The notes under the pieces are model-generated. The model was not told the origin of the DNA. It made no database searches and saw only the letters and a list, made by a program, of their open reading frames with translations. A program made the position numbers and the translations under genes. From an uncultured Lachnospiraceae bacterium (GTDB lineage: Bacteria; Bacillota; Clostridia; Lachnospirales; Lachnospiraceae), in NCBI GenBank assembly GCA_910584685.1, contig CAJUAO010000016.1, positions 1 through 64,000 on the forward strand: 64,000 nucleotides of DNA, given 5' to 3'. Positions within the stretch are counted from its first letter, which is position 1. Every line of letters starts with the position of its first letter. Shown here piece by piece: positions 52,364 through 61,574 of this stretch.

Positions 52364-53398
52364 TTATCTCATACACGCTTCCCTTAATGCCTTGGCAATC
52401 CGCACCGTTCCGAAGCTGTCTATCAAATTTCTCATTTTCAAAGCAAGCCTGTTCCTTAAATCCTCTCTCTCTGTCAATTCAACAACAGCCCTTAAAATAT
52501 CGTTCTCAATCCGGTTATTCTCTCTTGCGTCTCCGGCGCATATCATTATACCGTCTCTGCCCATATGCCTGACAAACTGCTCCTGATTATCTGCAAAGGA
52601 GAAGCAGACTGTAGGCGTACCGCAGGCGCACAATTCATAAAGGGTTGTTCCTCCGGCAGAAACTGCGCATTCACACCTCCTCATGTAATCACTTATGTTA
52701 TTAACGTTCTGATGAAGTATGATTTTTGAATCCTTTTGTGCCAGAAGCTTTAACCTCTCCACAGATTGATTCATATTTCCCAGTATCACATGAAAGGTAT
52801 ATTCCCTAAGGCTGACGTATTCATTTTTATGCTCTAAAATCCGCTGCCCAAGCCCATAGGGGTCTGTTCCTCCGGTAGTAATCAATACTGCCTGCTCCCT
52901 TTGAACATTGTCCTTTCTTTGAAATTCCTTCCTTAAAGGCACATAATCCGGACCAAAGAGAAGCATTGTGCCGGTATTTTTATACATCTCCTCAAGCTTA
53001 ATATTCCTCTTAATATAGCTATAGTGAAGCACTGCTCCGATATTATACGGCTCAGATATAAAATCGTCTATATACATAACCTTACATACCTTGTTCAATG
53101 CTTCTAAATAATAAGCGTCCGCCATATATGAATCTACAACAAGCCATTGCAATTTTTCCCTCTTAATCACTTCTGTCATAACAGGAATTTCCTGATGAAG
53201 CTGCTCCCATGATGTATGGAGAATATCATAGGACAAATTATTCTCCTTTAATTTATCTGTCATTTTATCCTCTGCTAAATAGAATTTACATTCCATTCCA
53301 AGGCTTACACATTCCTTTGCTATTGCAAGACATCTCATCAGATGCCCTGTGGCTATATGCTCGTTTGCATCAACACGAAATCCTATCCTAATCGGCAT
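52364..53398 (-). CDS. pseG: PseG-like UDP-sugar hydrolase/glycosyltransferase-fold protein
   Basis: 344 residues, GT-B fold. N-terminal IGFRVDANEHIATGHLMRCL carries the catalytic-type His of PseG, with LVVDSYMAD, LLFGPDYVPLRKEF and SAGGTTLYELCACGTPTVCF. PseG removes UDP from 2,4-diacetamido-2,4,6-trideoxy-altrose in pseudaminic acid synthesis. Together with PseF and the PseH-like protein in the same cluster this indicates a nonulosonic acid pathway, although PseB, PseC and PseI are not in the window. Last of the cluster's own genes. Confidence 0.85.
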   Translation of the reverse strand: MPIRIGFRVDANEHIATGHLMRCLAIAKECVSLGMECKFYLAEDKMTDKLKENNLSYDILHTSWEQLHQEIPVMTEVIKREKLQWLVVDSYMADAYYLEALNKVCKVMYIDDFISEPYNIGAVLHYSYIKRNIKLEEMYKNTGTMLLFGPDYVPLRKEFQRKDNVQREQAVLITTGGTDPYGLGQRILEHKNEYVSLREYTFHVILGNMNQSVERLKLLAQKDSKIILHQNVNNISDYMRRCECAVSAGGTTLYELCACGTPTVCFSFADNQEQFVRHMGRDGIMICAGDARENNRIENDILRAVVELTEREDLRNRLALKMRNLIDSFGTVRIAKALREACMR

Positions 53399-53435
53399 CT
53401 GAATTTCTCTCCTTTCGTCCGGACTTATAAATAGC

Positions 53436-54080
53436 TTAATTATATTTTACCAATTCGCAAAATTCTCCCAATCTGCCTGCATCCCCATGTCCCGGGTAAG
53501 TCATTGTATCAGGAGAAAATTTTTTAAGTCTTGGTATCGTCACTTCGCGGAATAACTGCCTGCTGCTGCCGGGGAGCCTGGTTACTGTTTCAATATCCTT
53601 TAAAACCGTATCGCCGGAAAATATAGCCTGCCTGTCCATGACTATGCATACGCTTCCGGGTGAATGTCCCGGCATTTCCATAAATTCCAATATATGCTGC
53701 TTCCAGTTCCATACATATTCTTTCTCAAAAGTCCTGTCTGCAGTACAAAAATAATCTGTTTTAATTGCATCAGCATGCTTTTCACCAAAAATAATTTCCC
53801 TGTACTTTGCCAGATTTTTACTGCTGCTTTCTATTCTTTCAGCGCATGGCTCTGAGCAAATCACTTGGCATAAATATCTTTCCTTGTAAAAATTTACTCC
53901 GTAAATATGGTCAATATGCTCATGTGTCAGGGCAATCCAAATTTTTTTAGGCTGTATATTTTCTAAATAAGCTTCCGCATCTGCATTTCTCACTGAATCA
54001 ATCATTAATATTTCATCAGCCTCCCGAATGAGATACATTTTCTCATCAACATATAAGCCTGAATATGCCTGTATTTTCAT
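53436..54080 (-). CDS. Metallo-beta-lactamase-fold hydrolase
   Basis: 214 residues. Zinc motif LTHEHIDHIYGVNF (HxHxDH), MPGHSPGSVCIV (third His), FSGDTVL (bridging Asp) and TYPGHGD (last His): complete glyoxalase II-type site. In this context it may act as a thioesterase on acyl-carrier-protein or CoA thioesters (inference); a glyoxalase-like role is equally possible from sequence. Next to an acyl carrier protein gene. Confidence 0.85.
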   Translation of the reverse strand: MKIQAYSGLYVDEKMYLIREADEILMIDSVRNADAEAYLENIQPKKIWIALTHEHIDHIYGVNFYKERYLCQVICSEPCAERIESSSKNLAKYREIIFGEKHADAIKTDYFCTADRTFEKEYVWNWKQHILEFMEMPGHSPGSVCIVMDRQAIFSGDTVLKDIETVTRLPGSSRQLFREVTIPRLKKFSPDTMTYPGHGDAGRLGEFCELVKYN

Positions 54081-54108
54081 AAATCACTCCAAATTAAACC
54101 GGCATTTG

Positions 54109-54345
54109 CTATATATTGCCGCCGCTTTTTTTAATTAATGCGGCTATGGCGGCAGCCGTCTCAAAATTTTCTGGCAGAATATCCAGTCCGTCAATATTAA
54201 TTCCGTACTTTTCTTCAACCATTGATATAATAGAAACAATATCAAAGGAATCTAAAAATCCATCTTCAACAAAATTCTCACTTTTCCTAAAATCAAACTC
54301 TGGTCTTAATTCTTCCAGAATTTCATAAATCTCGTCCATTGCCAT
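54109..54345 (-). CDS. Acyl carrier protein (second of two)
   Basis: 78 residues, four-helix ACP. The phosphopantetheine attachment serine is in EDGFLDSFDIVSIISMVEEK (Ser ~34). 28 bases upstream of the metallo-hydrolase gene and 41 after the adenylating ligase gene. It probably receives the acyl or aminoacyl group activated by that ligase, like DltA/DltC pairs. Confidence 0.88.
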   Translation of the reverse strand: MAMDEIYEILEELRPEFDFRKSENFVEDGFLDSFDIVSIISMVEEKYGINIDGLDILPENFETAAAIAALIKKSGGNI

Positions 54346-54386
54346 TCCCCTTTCCCATATATAAAAAAAAGTATTTCGGTATGTAG

Positions 54387-55919
54387 TTACTTACCATTTA
54401 TCTTTTCCGATAAGAGCAGTCTGTCGATTTTTCCATTTGTATTTCTTGGCAATTCATCCATACAGTGGTATACGGAAGGAATCATATATCTTGGAAACAC
54501 GTCTGCCAACGCCCTGCGGATATCAACATCTGTAACCTTATCCTTTGGCTCATAAAATAAAGTAATTTCCTTCCTTTCATACTGATAAACAACGCAGGCG
54601 TATTGTACAAGATGCAGCGTGTCAATCAGTACGTGCTCGATTTCCCCCAGCTCAATCCTATATCCCATATGCTTAATCAGGCTATCCTTACGCCCCTTAA
54701 AAATTATTTCGCCTCTGTCGTTTATAAACGCCAAATCTCCTGTTCGATAAATCAATTCCGGATAGTGGGGGTTCAATGGATTTTGTACAAAGGTATCCAT
54801 GGTTTTTTCCTGATTATTATAATATCCCATTGCCAGTGATGTTCCCCTGACGCATATCTCCCCTACCTCATTGCTTTTGCATAATTCGTTAGTATCATTT
54901 AAAAGCATAACGTCCGTATTCTCGCAGGCATAACCAATCGGCAGCGGCTCACTGTCCAAAAAGTCGCGGTTCACCGTATAATATGTACAGTCCAGTGTTA
55001 TTTCTATCGGCCCGTAAAGATTAGTAAATGTGGCGTCGGGAAGATTTCTTTTCCAATAATTAAATTGTTTTGTCGGGAATACTTCTCCCGCAAACCACAC
55101 ATGCTTTAATTCATTCAGGGGGATTTTCTCCAGCAAATTCATATTTGCAATATTAACCATAATTGACGGAACCCAAAAGATAAAATTCACCCCTTGTTCC
55201 TGAACATACTTAAGCAGCTTTGCCGGATATACTGCAAGAGTACTGTCTAACAGAACTATCTGGGAGCCTGATTTCATCATCAGGCACAATTCATATTCGT
55301 ATATATCAAAAACAACAGGAGACAATGCACCGATGCGCTCAGTTCCGTCAAAGTGAAATTTTCCGATTGACCAATCAAGAAAATCAAAAAAGCTTCTATG
55401 GTTTAATACAACTCCCTTTGGCGTTCCCGTAGAGCCGGAGGTATTAATAATACAAAAGGGGTCCGTATCAATCATTTCTTTTCTTCTTCCTTCCAAACGC
55501 CTATCATCTGTTGATAAATCCTGTACTGACATTGCTTCAATATCAATAATTGTAATATTTCCCGCAATTTCTGAAAGCATATCCCTGTATCTTTCATTTG
55601 TAACCAGCAATACCGGCTGTATCAGCTCAATAATATTTTTAATCCGCGCTAACGGCGTTTTTACATCCAAATTCATAAAAATATTTCCGCTGTATGTACA
55701 GGCAATGTCTATTTCATAAACCTCCAGACATTTAGGCAGAAATACTGCTACCGGGCTGTTCTTTGAATCACCTGATTCGCGCAGAAGAATACGGGCATAT
55801 TTTTCCCCATACTCCCGCAGCTCTCTAAAGGTTATCGAGCGTTCGCCATCTATTATGCAAACCTTATCCGGATACTTAGACACCGTATCCTCAAAAAAAT
55901 CAATCATATTTTTATTCAT
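54387..55919 (-). CDS. AMP-forming acyl/aminoacyl-carrier-protein ligase (DltA/NRPS A-domain-like)
   Basis: 510 residues, stand-alone adenylation domain. Core motifs: A3 INTSGSTGTPKGVVLNHRSF, A4 FDIYEYE (Asp that in NRPS domains binds the amino group), A5 NLYGPIEITLDCTYY, A7 YRTGDLA, A8 GRKDSLIKHMGYRIELGEIE and A10 PRNTNGKIDR with the catalytic Lys. It would activate an acid, most likely an amino acid, with ATP and load it on the neighbouring carrier protein. ATG 55919 follows AGGAGG. Substrate not predictable by eye. Confidence 0.88.
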   Translation of the reverse strand: MNKNMIDFFEDTVSKYPDKVCIIDGERSITFRELREYGEKYARILLRESGDSKNSPVAVFLPKCLEVYEIDIACTYSGNIFMNLDVKTPLARIKNIIELIQPVLLVTNERYRDMLSEIAGNITIIDIEAMSVQDLSTDDRRLEGRRKEMIDTDPFCIINTSGSTGTPKGVVLNHRSFFDFLDWSIGKFHFDGTERIGALSPVVFDIYEYELCLMMKSGSQIVLLDSTLAVYPAKLLKYVQEQGVNFIFWVPSIMVNIANMNLLEKIPLNELKHVWFAGEVFPTKQFNYWKRNLPDATFTNLYGPIEITLDCTYYTVNRDFLDSEPLPIGYACENTDVMLLNDTNELCKSNEVGEICVRGTSLAMGYYNNQEKTMDTFVQNPLNPHYPELIYRTGDLAFINDRGEIIFKGRKDSLIKHMGYRIELGEIEHVLIDTLHLVQYACVVYQYERKEITLFYEPKDKVTDVDIRRALADVFPRYMIPSVYHCMDELPRNTNGKIDRLLLSEKINGK

Positions 55920-55963
55920 GGCAGCCTCCTTATGTATCTTCTGTTTCATTATATCACAGCCGT

Positions 55964-56749
55964 TTAAAATACAAAAATAAAATTATACATACTTTCCTTT
56001 TCATATCCCCACCTCAGATACAATGAATATGCCGCCATATTTTCCGTATCGTACCATAAAGTAAAGCTCTTATAATCACTGTGAAGCCGGAAGTATATGT
56101 TCATCAGCTTATTTCCCAAGCCTTTTCCCCTATAGTCCCTGTCAATACAAACCATCCGGATATATGAGGTTTTTCCCTTATCCTCAAAAATAATAAACCC
56201 TATAACCCTATGCTCCATACGTATGCAGATTATATTTTTATTTTTTATAAATTCATTCAATTCCTCCTCTGTGGGAATGTTATCGCTAAACACATCAAAG
56301 GTATTGTCCATCATGTCCCTAAGCCTTCCTCTGTCCTCCTCCCCACAGTAGTCCGATACAGTGTTCTCCTTATAGTCAGGCAGCTTTCCCATTTTTCTTA
56401 ACCGTTGATATACTTTATAAACAGAATAGCCATAGTCCAAAAAAGGCAGCTTTTCCGCTGACTCCTCCTTTTGCACCAGATTTAAAACCAAGGGCTTATG
56501 CGATGCCTTTATATTTTCAAGGCTGCAAACCCAATTATATGAATCACTCATATAGTATAAACTATTTGTCCGCTCTCCCTTTTCCACCAGCAACAGCGCG
56601 TCTTCTCCTTTGTATACGGTTATTTTCTTTTTTCCAAGCTTATGGCAAAACTCATTAGGTGAAAAATAGCAGTTACTATACTTCTTTCTTGTCCTTACTG
56701 CTTCCGTATATATTTTCATTGCCTCTTCCTGCTTAACTAACTCTATCAT
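55964..56749 (-). CDS. GNAT-family acyltransferase
   Basis: 261 residues from ATG 56749, chosen because it begins the IELVKQEEAMKIYTEAV element just after the upstream gene; ATG 56719 is also possible, and the longest frame (56878) would overlap the ketosynthase by 100 bases. The N-terminal part (~1-140) is divergent. The C-terminal GNAT core has GFIIFEDKGKTSYIRMVCID, loop RDYRGKGLGNKLMN and SLYLRWGYEKES. Within this cluster a role in N-acylating a sugar is inferred. Confidence 0.75.
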   Translation of the reverse strand: MIELVKQEEAMKIYTEAVRTRKKYSNCYFSPNEFCHKLGKKKITVYKGEDALLLVEKGERTNSLYYMSDSYNWVCSLENIKASHKPLVLNLVQKEESAEKLPFLDYGYSVYKVYQRLRKMGKLPDYKENTVSDYCGEEDRGRLRDMMDNTFDVFSDNIPTEEELNEFIKNKNIICIRMEHRVIGFIIFEDKGKTSYIRMVCIDRDYRGKGLGNKLMNIYFRLHSDYKSFTLWYDTENMAAYSLYLRWGYEKESMYNFIFVF

Positions 56750-56778
56750 CGCTATATATCTGTAATCCTTCCGGCATG

Positions 56779-57849
56779 TTATAATTCTGTTTCTATCATC
56801 TCGCAAAAATCCATATTTCCCAGTTTCATTATAATTGCTCCCCATGTGAGGCCTGAGCCAAAGGCTGACAGACAGCATGTATATTTTTCCTTTACCATCT
56901 GTTGGGGAAGATTATATACAATATTAATGGGGATGGATACTCCGCTGGAATTTCCAAAATTTTCAACTATATTCATAAACATCTTTTCATAAGGAACCTG
57001 AATTTTATCCGCCAGCTTCTTTAACATAAATTTGTTGGGCTGATGAAACAGGTAATAATCTATTTCTTCCTTTTTTATTCCTGTTTCCTCAAGCATATTT
57101 TCAAGCATCGGCGGAATGTTTACCTGTACAAAATTAAAAACTCCCGTTCCATCCATGTGAAGATTGTTAAGAGAACGGCAGTTTCCATCCTCCAGTACCT
57201 TCATAACAGCAGTCTCGTCAGTACAAGGCATGGCAAAGCCTCCTGCCGGTATAATCAAGGAGTTCCTCTGTTTTCCGTCTGTATATAACCGAAAATAAAT
57301 ATCGTCTGGGTCCTCTGAATTTTCTATAATACTGATACACGCCGCATCACCAATAAGAGGAAAGTCATTTCTGTCCTTCCTTGATACCTTGTGGCTTAAA
57401 ATATCCACATTACATAACACAATCTTTTTTTCCTTCATAATGTCAAGCAAAAGAAAGGACTGCATTAAGCCCAGCAAATATCCGCAGCACCCCTGAGGAA
57501 TATCCATGCACAAAACATCCTCCGGCAAATCACATTCGCCGTGAATAATGTTACTGATATGGGGAACAAAATAATCCGGCGAAAGAGAAACCACAATAAT
57601 TGCTCCTATTTCCTCTCTGCCTATTTTTCCATTGTCCAGCAAATAATTTAAGCCATATATACAAAATTCTGATGCGGTACTGGATTCCTTAGATAATCTA
57701 TGCTTCTCAAACCCCATAACCTTCTTTAATCTCATGGTCTGCTTAGGAGGAAATGTATAATTATCAACCTCATCATCAAAATATCCGACCTCCTTTGGCA
57801 ATAGCCCTAAAATGCCGGTTATCCTTTTTCCATTAAATTTTGCTTTCAT
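56779..57849 (-). CDS. Ketoacyl-ACP synthase III-like enzyme (second copy)
   Basis: 356 residues, thiolase fold. Likely catalytic triad: Cys in MDIPQGCCGYLLGL, His in YLFHQPNKFML, Asn in NFGNSSGVSIP. Clear FabH relative but divergent around the active Cys (usual form AACSG). In glycan and antibiotic pathways such proteins either condense acyl groups or transfer acyl chains from ACP to sugar (CerJ/ChlB-type, established). Here either is possible. Followed by the GNAT gene after 29 bases. Confidence 0.88.
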   Translation of the reverse strand: MKAKFNGKRITGILGLLPKEVGYFDDEVDNYTFPPKQTMRLKKVMGFEKHRLSKESSTASEFCIYGLNYLLDNGKIGREEIGAIIVVSLSPDYFVPHISNIIHGECDLPEDVLCMDIPQGCCGYLLGLMQSFLLLDIMKEKKIVLCNVDILSHKVSRKDRNDFPLIGDAACISIIENSEDPDDIYFRLYTDGKQRNSLIIPAGGFAMPCTDETAVMKVLEDGNCRSLNNLHMDGTGVFNFVQVNIPPMLENMLEETGIKKEEIDYYLFHQPNKFMLKKLADKIQVPYEKMFMNIVENFGNSSGVSIPINIVYNLPQQMVKEKYTCCLSAFGSGLTWGAIIMKLGNMDFCEMIETEL

Positions 57850-57874
57850 ATCATCCTCTTATTCTCTGCCATTA

Positions 57875-58735
57875 TTACTGCACAGTCGTAACATTTCCAT
57901 AGCTGTATTCCTTTACTAAAGGTTTTGTATCATACGGCTCTGCCAAAAAATAATTTACATTTTCCCTTATTCTCAATTCAGTTTCTCTATAGGCGTCCTT
58001 TTCACTGAAGCAGGAAACCAAAGAATTACCCAATTCTGCTTTTTTCAAATATCCCTGCTTGACTAACATTTCCTCAAATTCCGGAGGCGTATATGGAATC
58101 ACATCCCGATACTTAACATACAGGGTATATGTCTCCTCTTTTTCGCTTCCTTCCTGATTAATTATTTTTCCCGTAAACTCTTTATCATAACGGTATGGCA
58201 CCCTTAACCTCTCCTCAACATAATGCTGGTATGTAAAACAGTCTCCGATATTTGCGCCTAAAAATGCAATCTTTACATCTTCGGCATGATGAAGATTATC
58301 AAAAAAGCTTCCCTCACCCAGGGATTTTGTTCCTTTTGTATTCGCCAGCCCCTTTTCCTTACCAATCACACAAAATGACATTAACGGGTCCATTGTTCTT
58401 ACTGCTTCCGGCAATTTTCTGGCATATTCATTTATCATTCCCATTCTTGTCCTTGACTGTCCCACATTGTAATCCTCACCGTTTGGAAAGCTAAAGGTAA
58501 AGGTAGGAAAACAAAGGGTTTCCACCCCTAGTTCAGTGATTGCATCATACAAGATGGCTGCAATATCCCTTCTTTTTAATTCCCTTGCCGGTAAACCAAA
58601 GGTAATTCCCGTATGCAGCAGCAAAATCTTACATTTATCTGCTCCAACAGCCTTTAAGCTGTTTACAATATCCCCATAAGTCACCCACTTATCCTTCTGA
58701 TACTGAAAAAGCTTCATAGCCTTGTCATGCTTCAT
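57875..58735 (-). CDS. AAC(3)-family N-acyltransferase
   Basis: 286 residues of the antibiotic 3-N-acetyltransferase fold: LLLHTGITFGLPARELKRRD, TLCFPTFTFSF, MGMINEYARKLPEAVRTMDP, SFCVIGK, LGEGSFFDNL and YQHYVEERLRVPYR (catalytic-type His/Glu). The family also occurs in surface-sugar loci, where it acylates amino sugars with acyl-CoA; resistance is unlikely here. Sits between the two ketosynthase-like genes, so a special acyl donor is plausible. Confidence 0.85.
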   Translation of the reverse strand: MKHDKAMKLFQYQKDKWVTYGDIVNSLKAVGADKCKILLLHTGITFGLPARELKRRDIAAILYDAITELGVETLCFPTFTFSFPNGEDYNVGQSRTRMGMINEYARKLPEAVRTMDPLMSFCVIGKEKGLANTKGTKSLGEGSFFDNLHHAEDVKIAFLGANIGDCFTYQHYVEERLRVPYRYDKEFTGKIINQEGSEKEETYTLYVKYRDVIPYTPPEFEEMLVKQGYLKKAELGNSLVSCFSEKDAYRETELRIRENVNYFLAEPYDTKPLVKEYSYGNVTTVQ

Positions 58736-58793
58736 AACCCAGCCACCCCTTTCTCTTTATATAGTTCCCGTTAATTTTTCCATCACCGGATTT

Positions 58794-59546
58794 TTATCCG
58801 AGAAGTCCTCCGTCTGCATAAAACTCTCTTCCGGTTACTGCACCGGATAAATCGCTTAGAAGAAACATAATAATATTTGCAATCTCCTCCGGCTTTGTCA
58901 CTCCTAAAAGCTGCTGTTTCATCTTCCGCATCATTGCCTCATCCGGCATTCGTGTCAAGGCATCCCTCATCATTTCAGTGTCTGTAGATGCAGGCATAAC
59001 ACAGTTAATTCTGATATTTTTATCTGCCAGCTCTATAGCTAATGCCTGAACGGCTGCATTTACAGCTCCCTTTGTGGCCGCATAAACAGACTGGCATTTT
59101 GCAGGTTGTTTTACTACTATTGAAGATACTGCAACTATTGCATTACCGTCGTGATATTTCTTTTTTGAAAACAATCTTGTCATTTCAAATAAAGGATACA
59201 GATTCACTCTCATGCAATTTTCTATGTTTGAGCGCTTTATCATAGCTAACGGCAAAATTGTTGCAATACCGGCGCAATGAACAAGACCGTCAAGCTTCTT
59301 TCCGTCTGAAACCATTTCATTAAATAATCCGGTCATATCCTCTGTTTCTATTAAATCAGCCGGCAAAATCAAATGACCTGCTCCTGTCATTGCTTCCATT
59401 GTTTCCTTCAGTCGCTCCACATTTCTTCCGTTAAGTATTACACGGGCTCCCTGCTCTGACAAACGTATTGCCGTGCTTCTTCCAATTCCGGAGGAAGCGC
59501 CGGTAACAAGAATTTTCTTCCCTGTAAAATCCAGCATATCCTTCAT
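58794..59546 (-). CDS. SDR oxidoreductase (FabG-like)
   Basis: 250 residues. ILVTGASSGIGRSTAIRLSE, LVHCAGIA, catalytic Ser in AVSSIVVK and Tyr/Lys in VYAATKGAVNAA, C-terminus AVTGREFYADGG. Fits a beta-ketoacyl-ACP reductase, which with the upstream ketosynthase would make a beta-hydroxyacyl group such as 3-hydroxybutyryl. Its ATG overlaps the stop of that ketosynthase gene (ATGA), so the two are translationally coupled. Confidence 0.9.
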   Translation of the reverse strand: MKDMLDFTGKKILVTGASSGIGRSTAIRLSEQGARVILNGRNVERLKETMEAMTGAGHLILPADLIETEDMTGLFNEMVSDGKKLDGLVHCAGIATILPLAMIKRSNIENCMRVNLYPLFEMTRLFSKKKYHDGNAIVAVSSIVVKQPAKCQSVYAATKGAVNAAVQALAIELADKNIRINCVMPASTDTEMMRDALTRMPDEAMMRKMKQQLLGVTKPEEIANIIMFLLSDLSGAVTGREFYADGGLLG

Positions 59547-60586
59547 ATCTGATAACCCTCTTCAAAATATTCATCAGTAAAAATCACCGGCAGAACGTCA
59601 CTTGTATTGATTTCAATTCCTGCAATACCCCACGATAAGCCAATTCCAAATCCGGATACCAATAATTTTAACTTCTTATCCGCCTCCAGACCTGCGCATA
59701 AGTCTGCTATTCCAAGCAAAATACTTGCTCCGTCTGTATTTCCGTATTTATCAATGGATATGGGAAGCTTTTCCTCCGGCAGCTTAATCTTCTTGGCAAT
59801 ATGATTTAAAATCATCAAATTTGCCTGATGAAACATACAATAATCATAATCATCAATGCTGCAATTATATTCCTTAAAATATTCCTTGAACAGCTTTGGA
59901 ACCTCAGTAATTGTAAATAAAAAGGTATCGTCTCCATCCATATGCTTTGATGAATCGCCGGCTTCCGGTTCCTTCGGAAATCTTGCTCCCGGATATAGTA
60001 TTCTCATAACGTTATATCCGTTTCCATCGGCTTTATTGATGCCCCGAATTATTCCGCTGCCCTTTTCCATCAAACATGCGGAGCCTGCGTCGCCAAACAT
60101 CATGGTAAAGGAGTGGTCCTCCATAACAGGATGATTTAGCTCTGCATCTCCTATTAAAAGCAATGCCCTTTGAATTGCTCCGCCTTGAATCAACCCTCCT
60201 ATCATTTCCAGCCCGTTTACAAATGCAGAACAGCCCAGATTCACATCAAACACCATACATTCCTTTTTTATTTCCAGTCTCTTATGTAAAACAAATGCCG
60301 TAGACGGTGTTTTATAGTCCGGATACTGTGTTATAAAAATCAAAGCATCTATGTCCTCTCCCCTAAGCCCCTTTTTATCCATCAGCTGCTTTGCCGCTAC
60401 ATAGCATAAATCAGAAGCAGTCTGTCTTCCGTTTGAAATATATCTGCTGTTAATCCCGGTAGTCTTTTTAAATCGTTTAACTGTATTTTCGCCAAAATAC
60501 CGGATATAGTCATCTGTCAATACTTTTTTGCACGGCAAAGCGCATGCAATTCCGGTTATGCTTACCTGATTATACATATAGCCCAT
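59543..60586 (-). CDS. Ketoacyl-ACP synthase III (FabH-like, first copy)
   Basis: 347 residues. Catalytic Cys in FDVNLGCSAFVNGL, His in CMFHQANLMI, Asn in KYGNTDGASILLG; LPEEKLPISIDKYG is typical FabH. Condenses an acyl-CoA starter with malonyl-ACP, or transfers an acyl group. Follows the first acyl carrier protein gene by 29 bases and overlaps the SDR gene. The set ACP-KASIII-SDR is a minimal hydroxyacyl-building unit. Confidence 0.9.
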   Translation of the reverse strand: MGYMYNQVSITGIACALPCKKVLTDDYIRYFGENTVKRFKKTTGINSRYISNGRQTASDLCYVAAKQLMDKKGLRGEDIDALIFITQYPDYKTPSTAFVLHKRLEIKKECMVFDVNLGCSAFVNGLEMIGGLIQGGAIQRALLLIGDAELNHPVMEDHSFTMMFGDAGSACLMEKGSGIIRGINKADGNGYNVMRILYPGARFPKEPEAGDSSKHMDGDDTFLFTITEVPKLFKEYFKEYNCSIDDYDYCMFHQANLMILNHIAKKIKLPEEKLPISIDKYGNTDGASILLGIADLCAGLEADKKLKLLVSGFGIGLSWGIAGIEINTSDVLPVIFTDEYFEEGYQI

Positions 60587-60615
60587 ATGTACTCCTCCTT
60601 ACTTTGCGCAAATAA

Positions 60616-60834
60616 CTATTCCATTAAATTCATTGCATCCTTTACTGTAACACACTTTTTAATATCCGCACCCTTAACGGTTTTTCCAAATTCCTCGTCA
60701 AGCAGGGCTATAACTGATAAAATGGCTATGGAATCCCATTCTTCAAAATCTGCCAATATGCTGTCTTCGCTTAACTGACCGGCCTCCAAATCCATTATTT
60801 CCTCCAGTTTTTCTAATTTTTCCTGATTTGTCAT
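60616..60834 (-). CDS. Acyl carrier protein (first of two)
   Basis: 72 residues. Prosthetic-group serine in FEEWDSIAILSVIALLDEEF (Ser ~35). Only weakly like the second carrier protein, suggesting a different partner or cargo. It directly precedes the FabH-like gene. A housekeeping ACP is normally near fabD/fabF, so this one is dedicated. Confidence 0.88.
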   Translation of the reverse strand: MTNQEKLEKLEEIMDLEAGQLSEDSILADFEEWDSIAILSVIALLDEEFGKTVKGADIKKCVTVKDAMNLME

Positions 60835-60936
60835 AGCTTTTCTCCTTTTATTCTTTTATTTTATCTGATTTTCAACCTTATACCTGAAATCAGAATATTC
60901 TCTTTAAATAAATATATTTTTTGCTTATAAATAACA

Positions 60937-61554
60937 CTAAGCTTTCAGGCTGACTTTATAGGTATTCGTGTTTTTGCCCCTTAACACCTCATAATCTTCG
61001 TAAACGAATTTTAACACAAGCATTCCTAATTTGTGTTTTTCAAAGTCATTCCATGACTGTCTTGTACCCTTTACAGTCTTTATATCGTATTCCCTGCCGT
61101 TCAGGTTAATCTGTTCTTTTTTTATATCTTTTCTGATATAGCGATTAATTCTAATAACGCGTTTGTTATGTTCAAGTATTTCCCCATACCCATTGTCATA
61201 TCCAAGCACATTATACGCAATTTCTGATGCAAAATATGATAAAATAACGCCATACCCCATCTGCTGATATTCCTCTTTTATAAGATAAAATCCTGTCTCT
61301 ACCCGGTTATTTTCCGTATCATATGTATATATAACCACGCCAAAGGGAGCATCATCCAGATAGAATACAAACAGATTTCTGTTATCATCCGCCTTAAGCT
61401 TTTGTATCCATTGATTATGCTCCTCGCTTTTTATTATATCCTGGCAAAACATATTTTGTCTGACAAAATCCTGATTTCTCCAGCCTCTTATGTTCTGTAT
61501 GGTGTCCTCGTCAAGACTGCTAAGTTCAACAGCTTTAAATTTCATCCTTTTCAT
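60937..61554 (-). CDS. PseH-like GNAT acyltransferase
   Basis: 205 residues. NIRGWRNQDFVRQNMFCQDI and EEHNQWIQKL, then VVIYTYDTENNRVETGFYLI and a Gln-x-x-Gly loop YQQMGYGVILSY match PseH-type N-acyltransferases that acylate the 4-amino group of the UDP-altrosamine precursor of pseudaminic acid. PseH uses acetyl-CoA; acyl-ACP use is my inference from the neighbouring carrier proteins. 20 bases after pseF. Confidence 0.82.
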   Translation of the reverse strand: MKRMKFKAVELSSLDEDTIQNIRGWRNQDFVRQNMFCQDIIKSEEHNQWIQKLKADDNRNLFVFYLDDAPFGVVIYTYDTENNRVETGFYLIKEEYQQMGYGVILSYFASEIAYNVLGYDNGYGEILEHNKRVIRINRYIRKDIKKEQINLNGREYDIKTVKGTRQSWNDFEKHKLGMLVLKFVYEDYEVLRGKNTNTYKVSLKA

Positions 61555-61574
61555 ATTTGTCGTTCCCCGCAGTA

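Noticed and set aside
54387..55919. dltA of a teichoic-acid D-alanylation operon
   Set aside because: No dltB or dltD neighbours; the context is nonulosonate and ketosynthase genes.
57875..58735. Aminoglycoside resistance gene of the AAC(3) type
   Set aside because: Same fold family, but embedded in a sugar-modification cluster with no resistance context; named only by fold.
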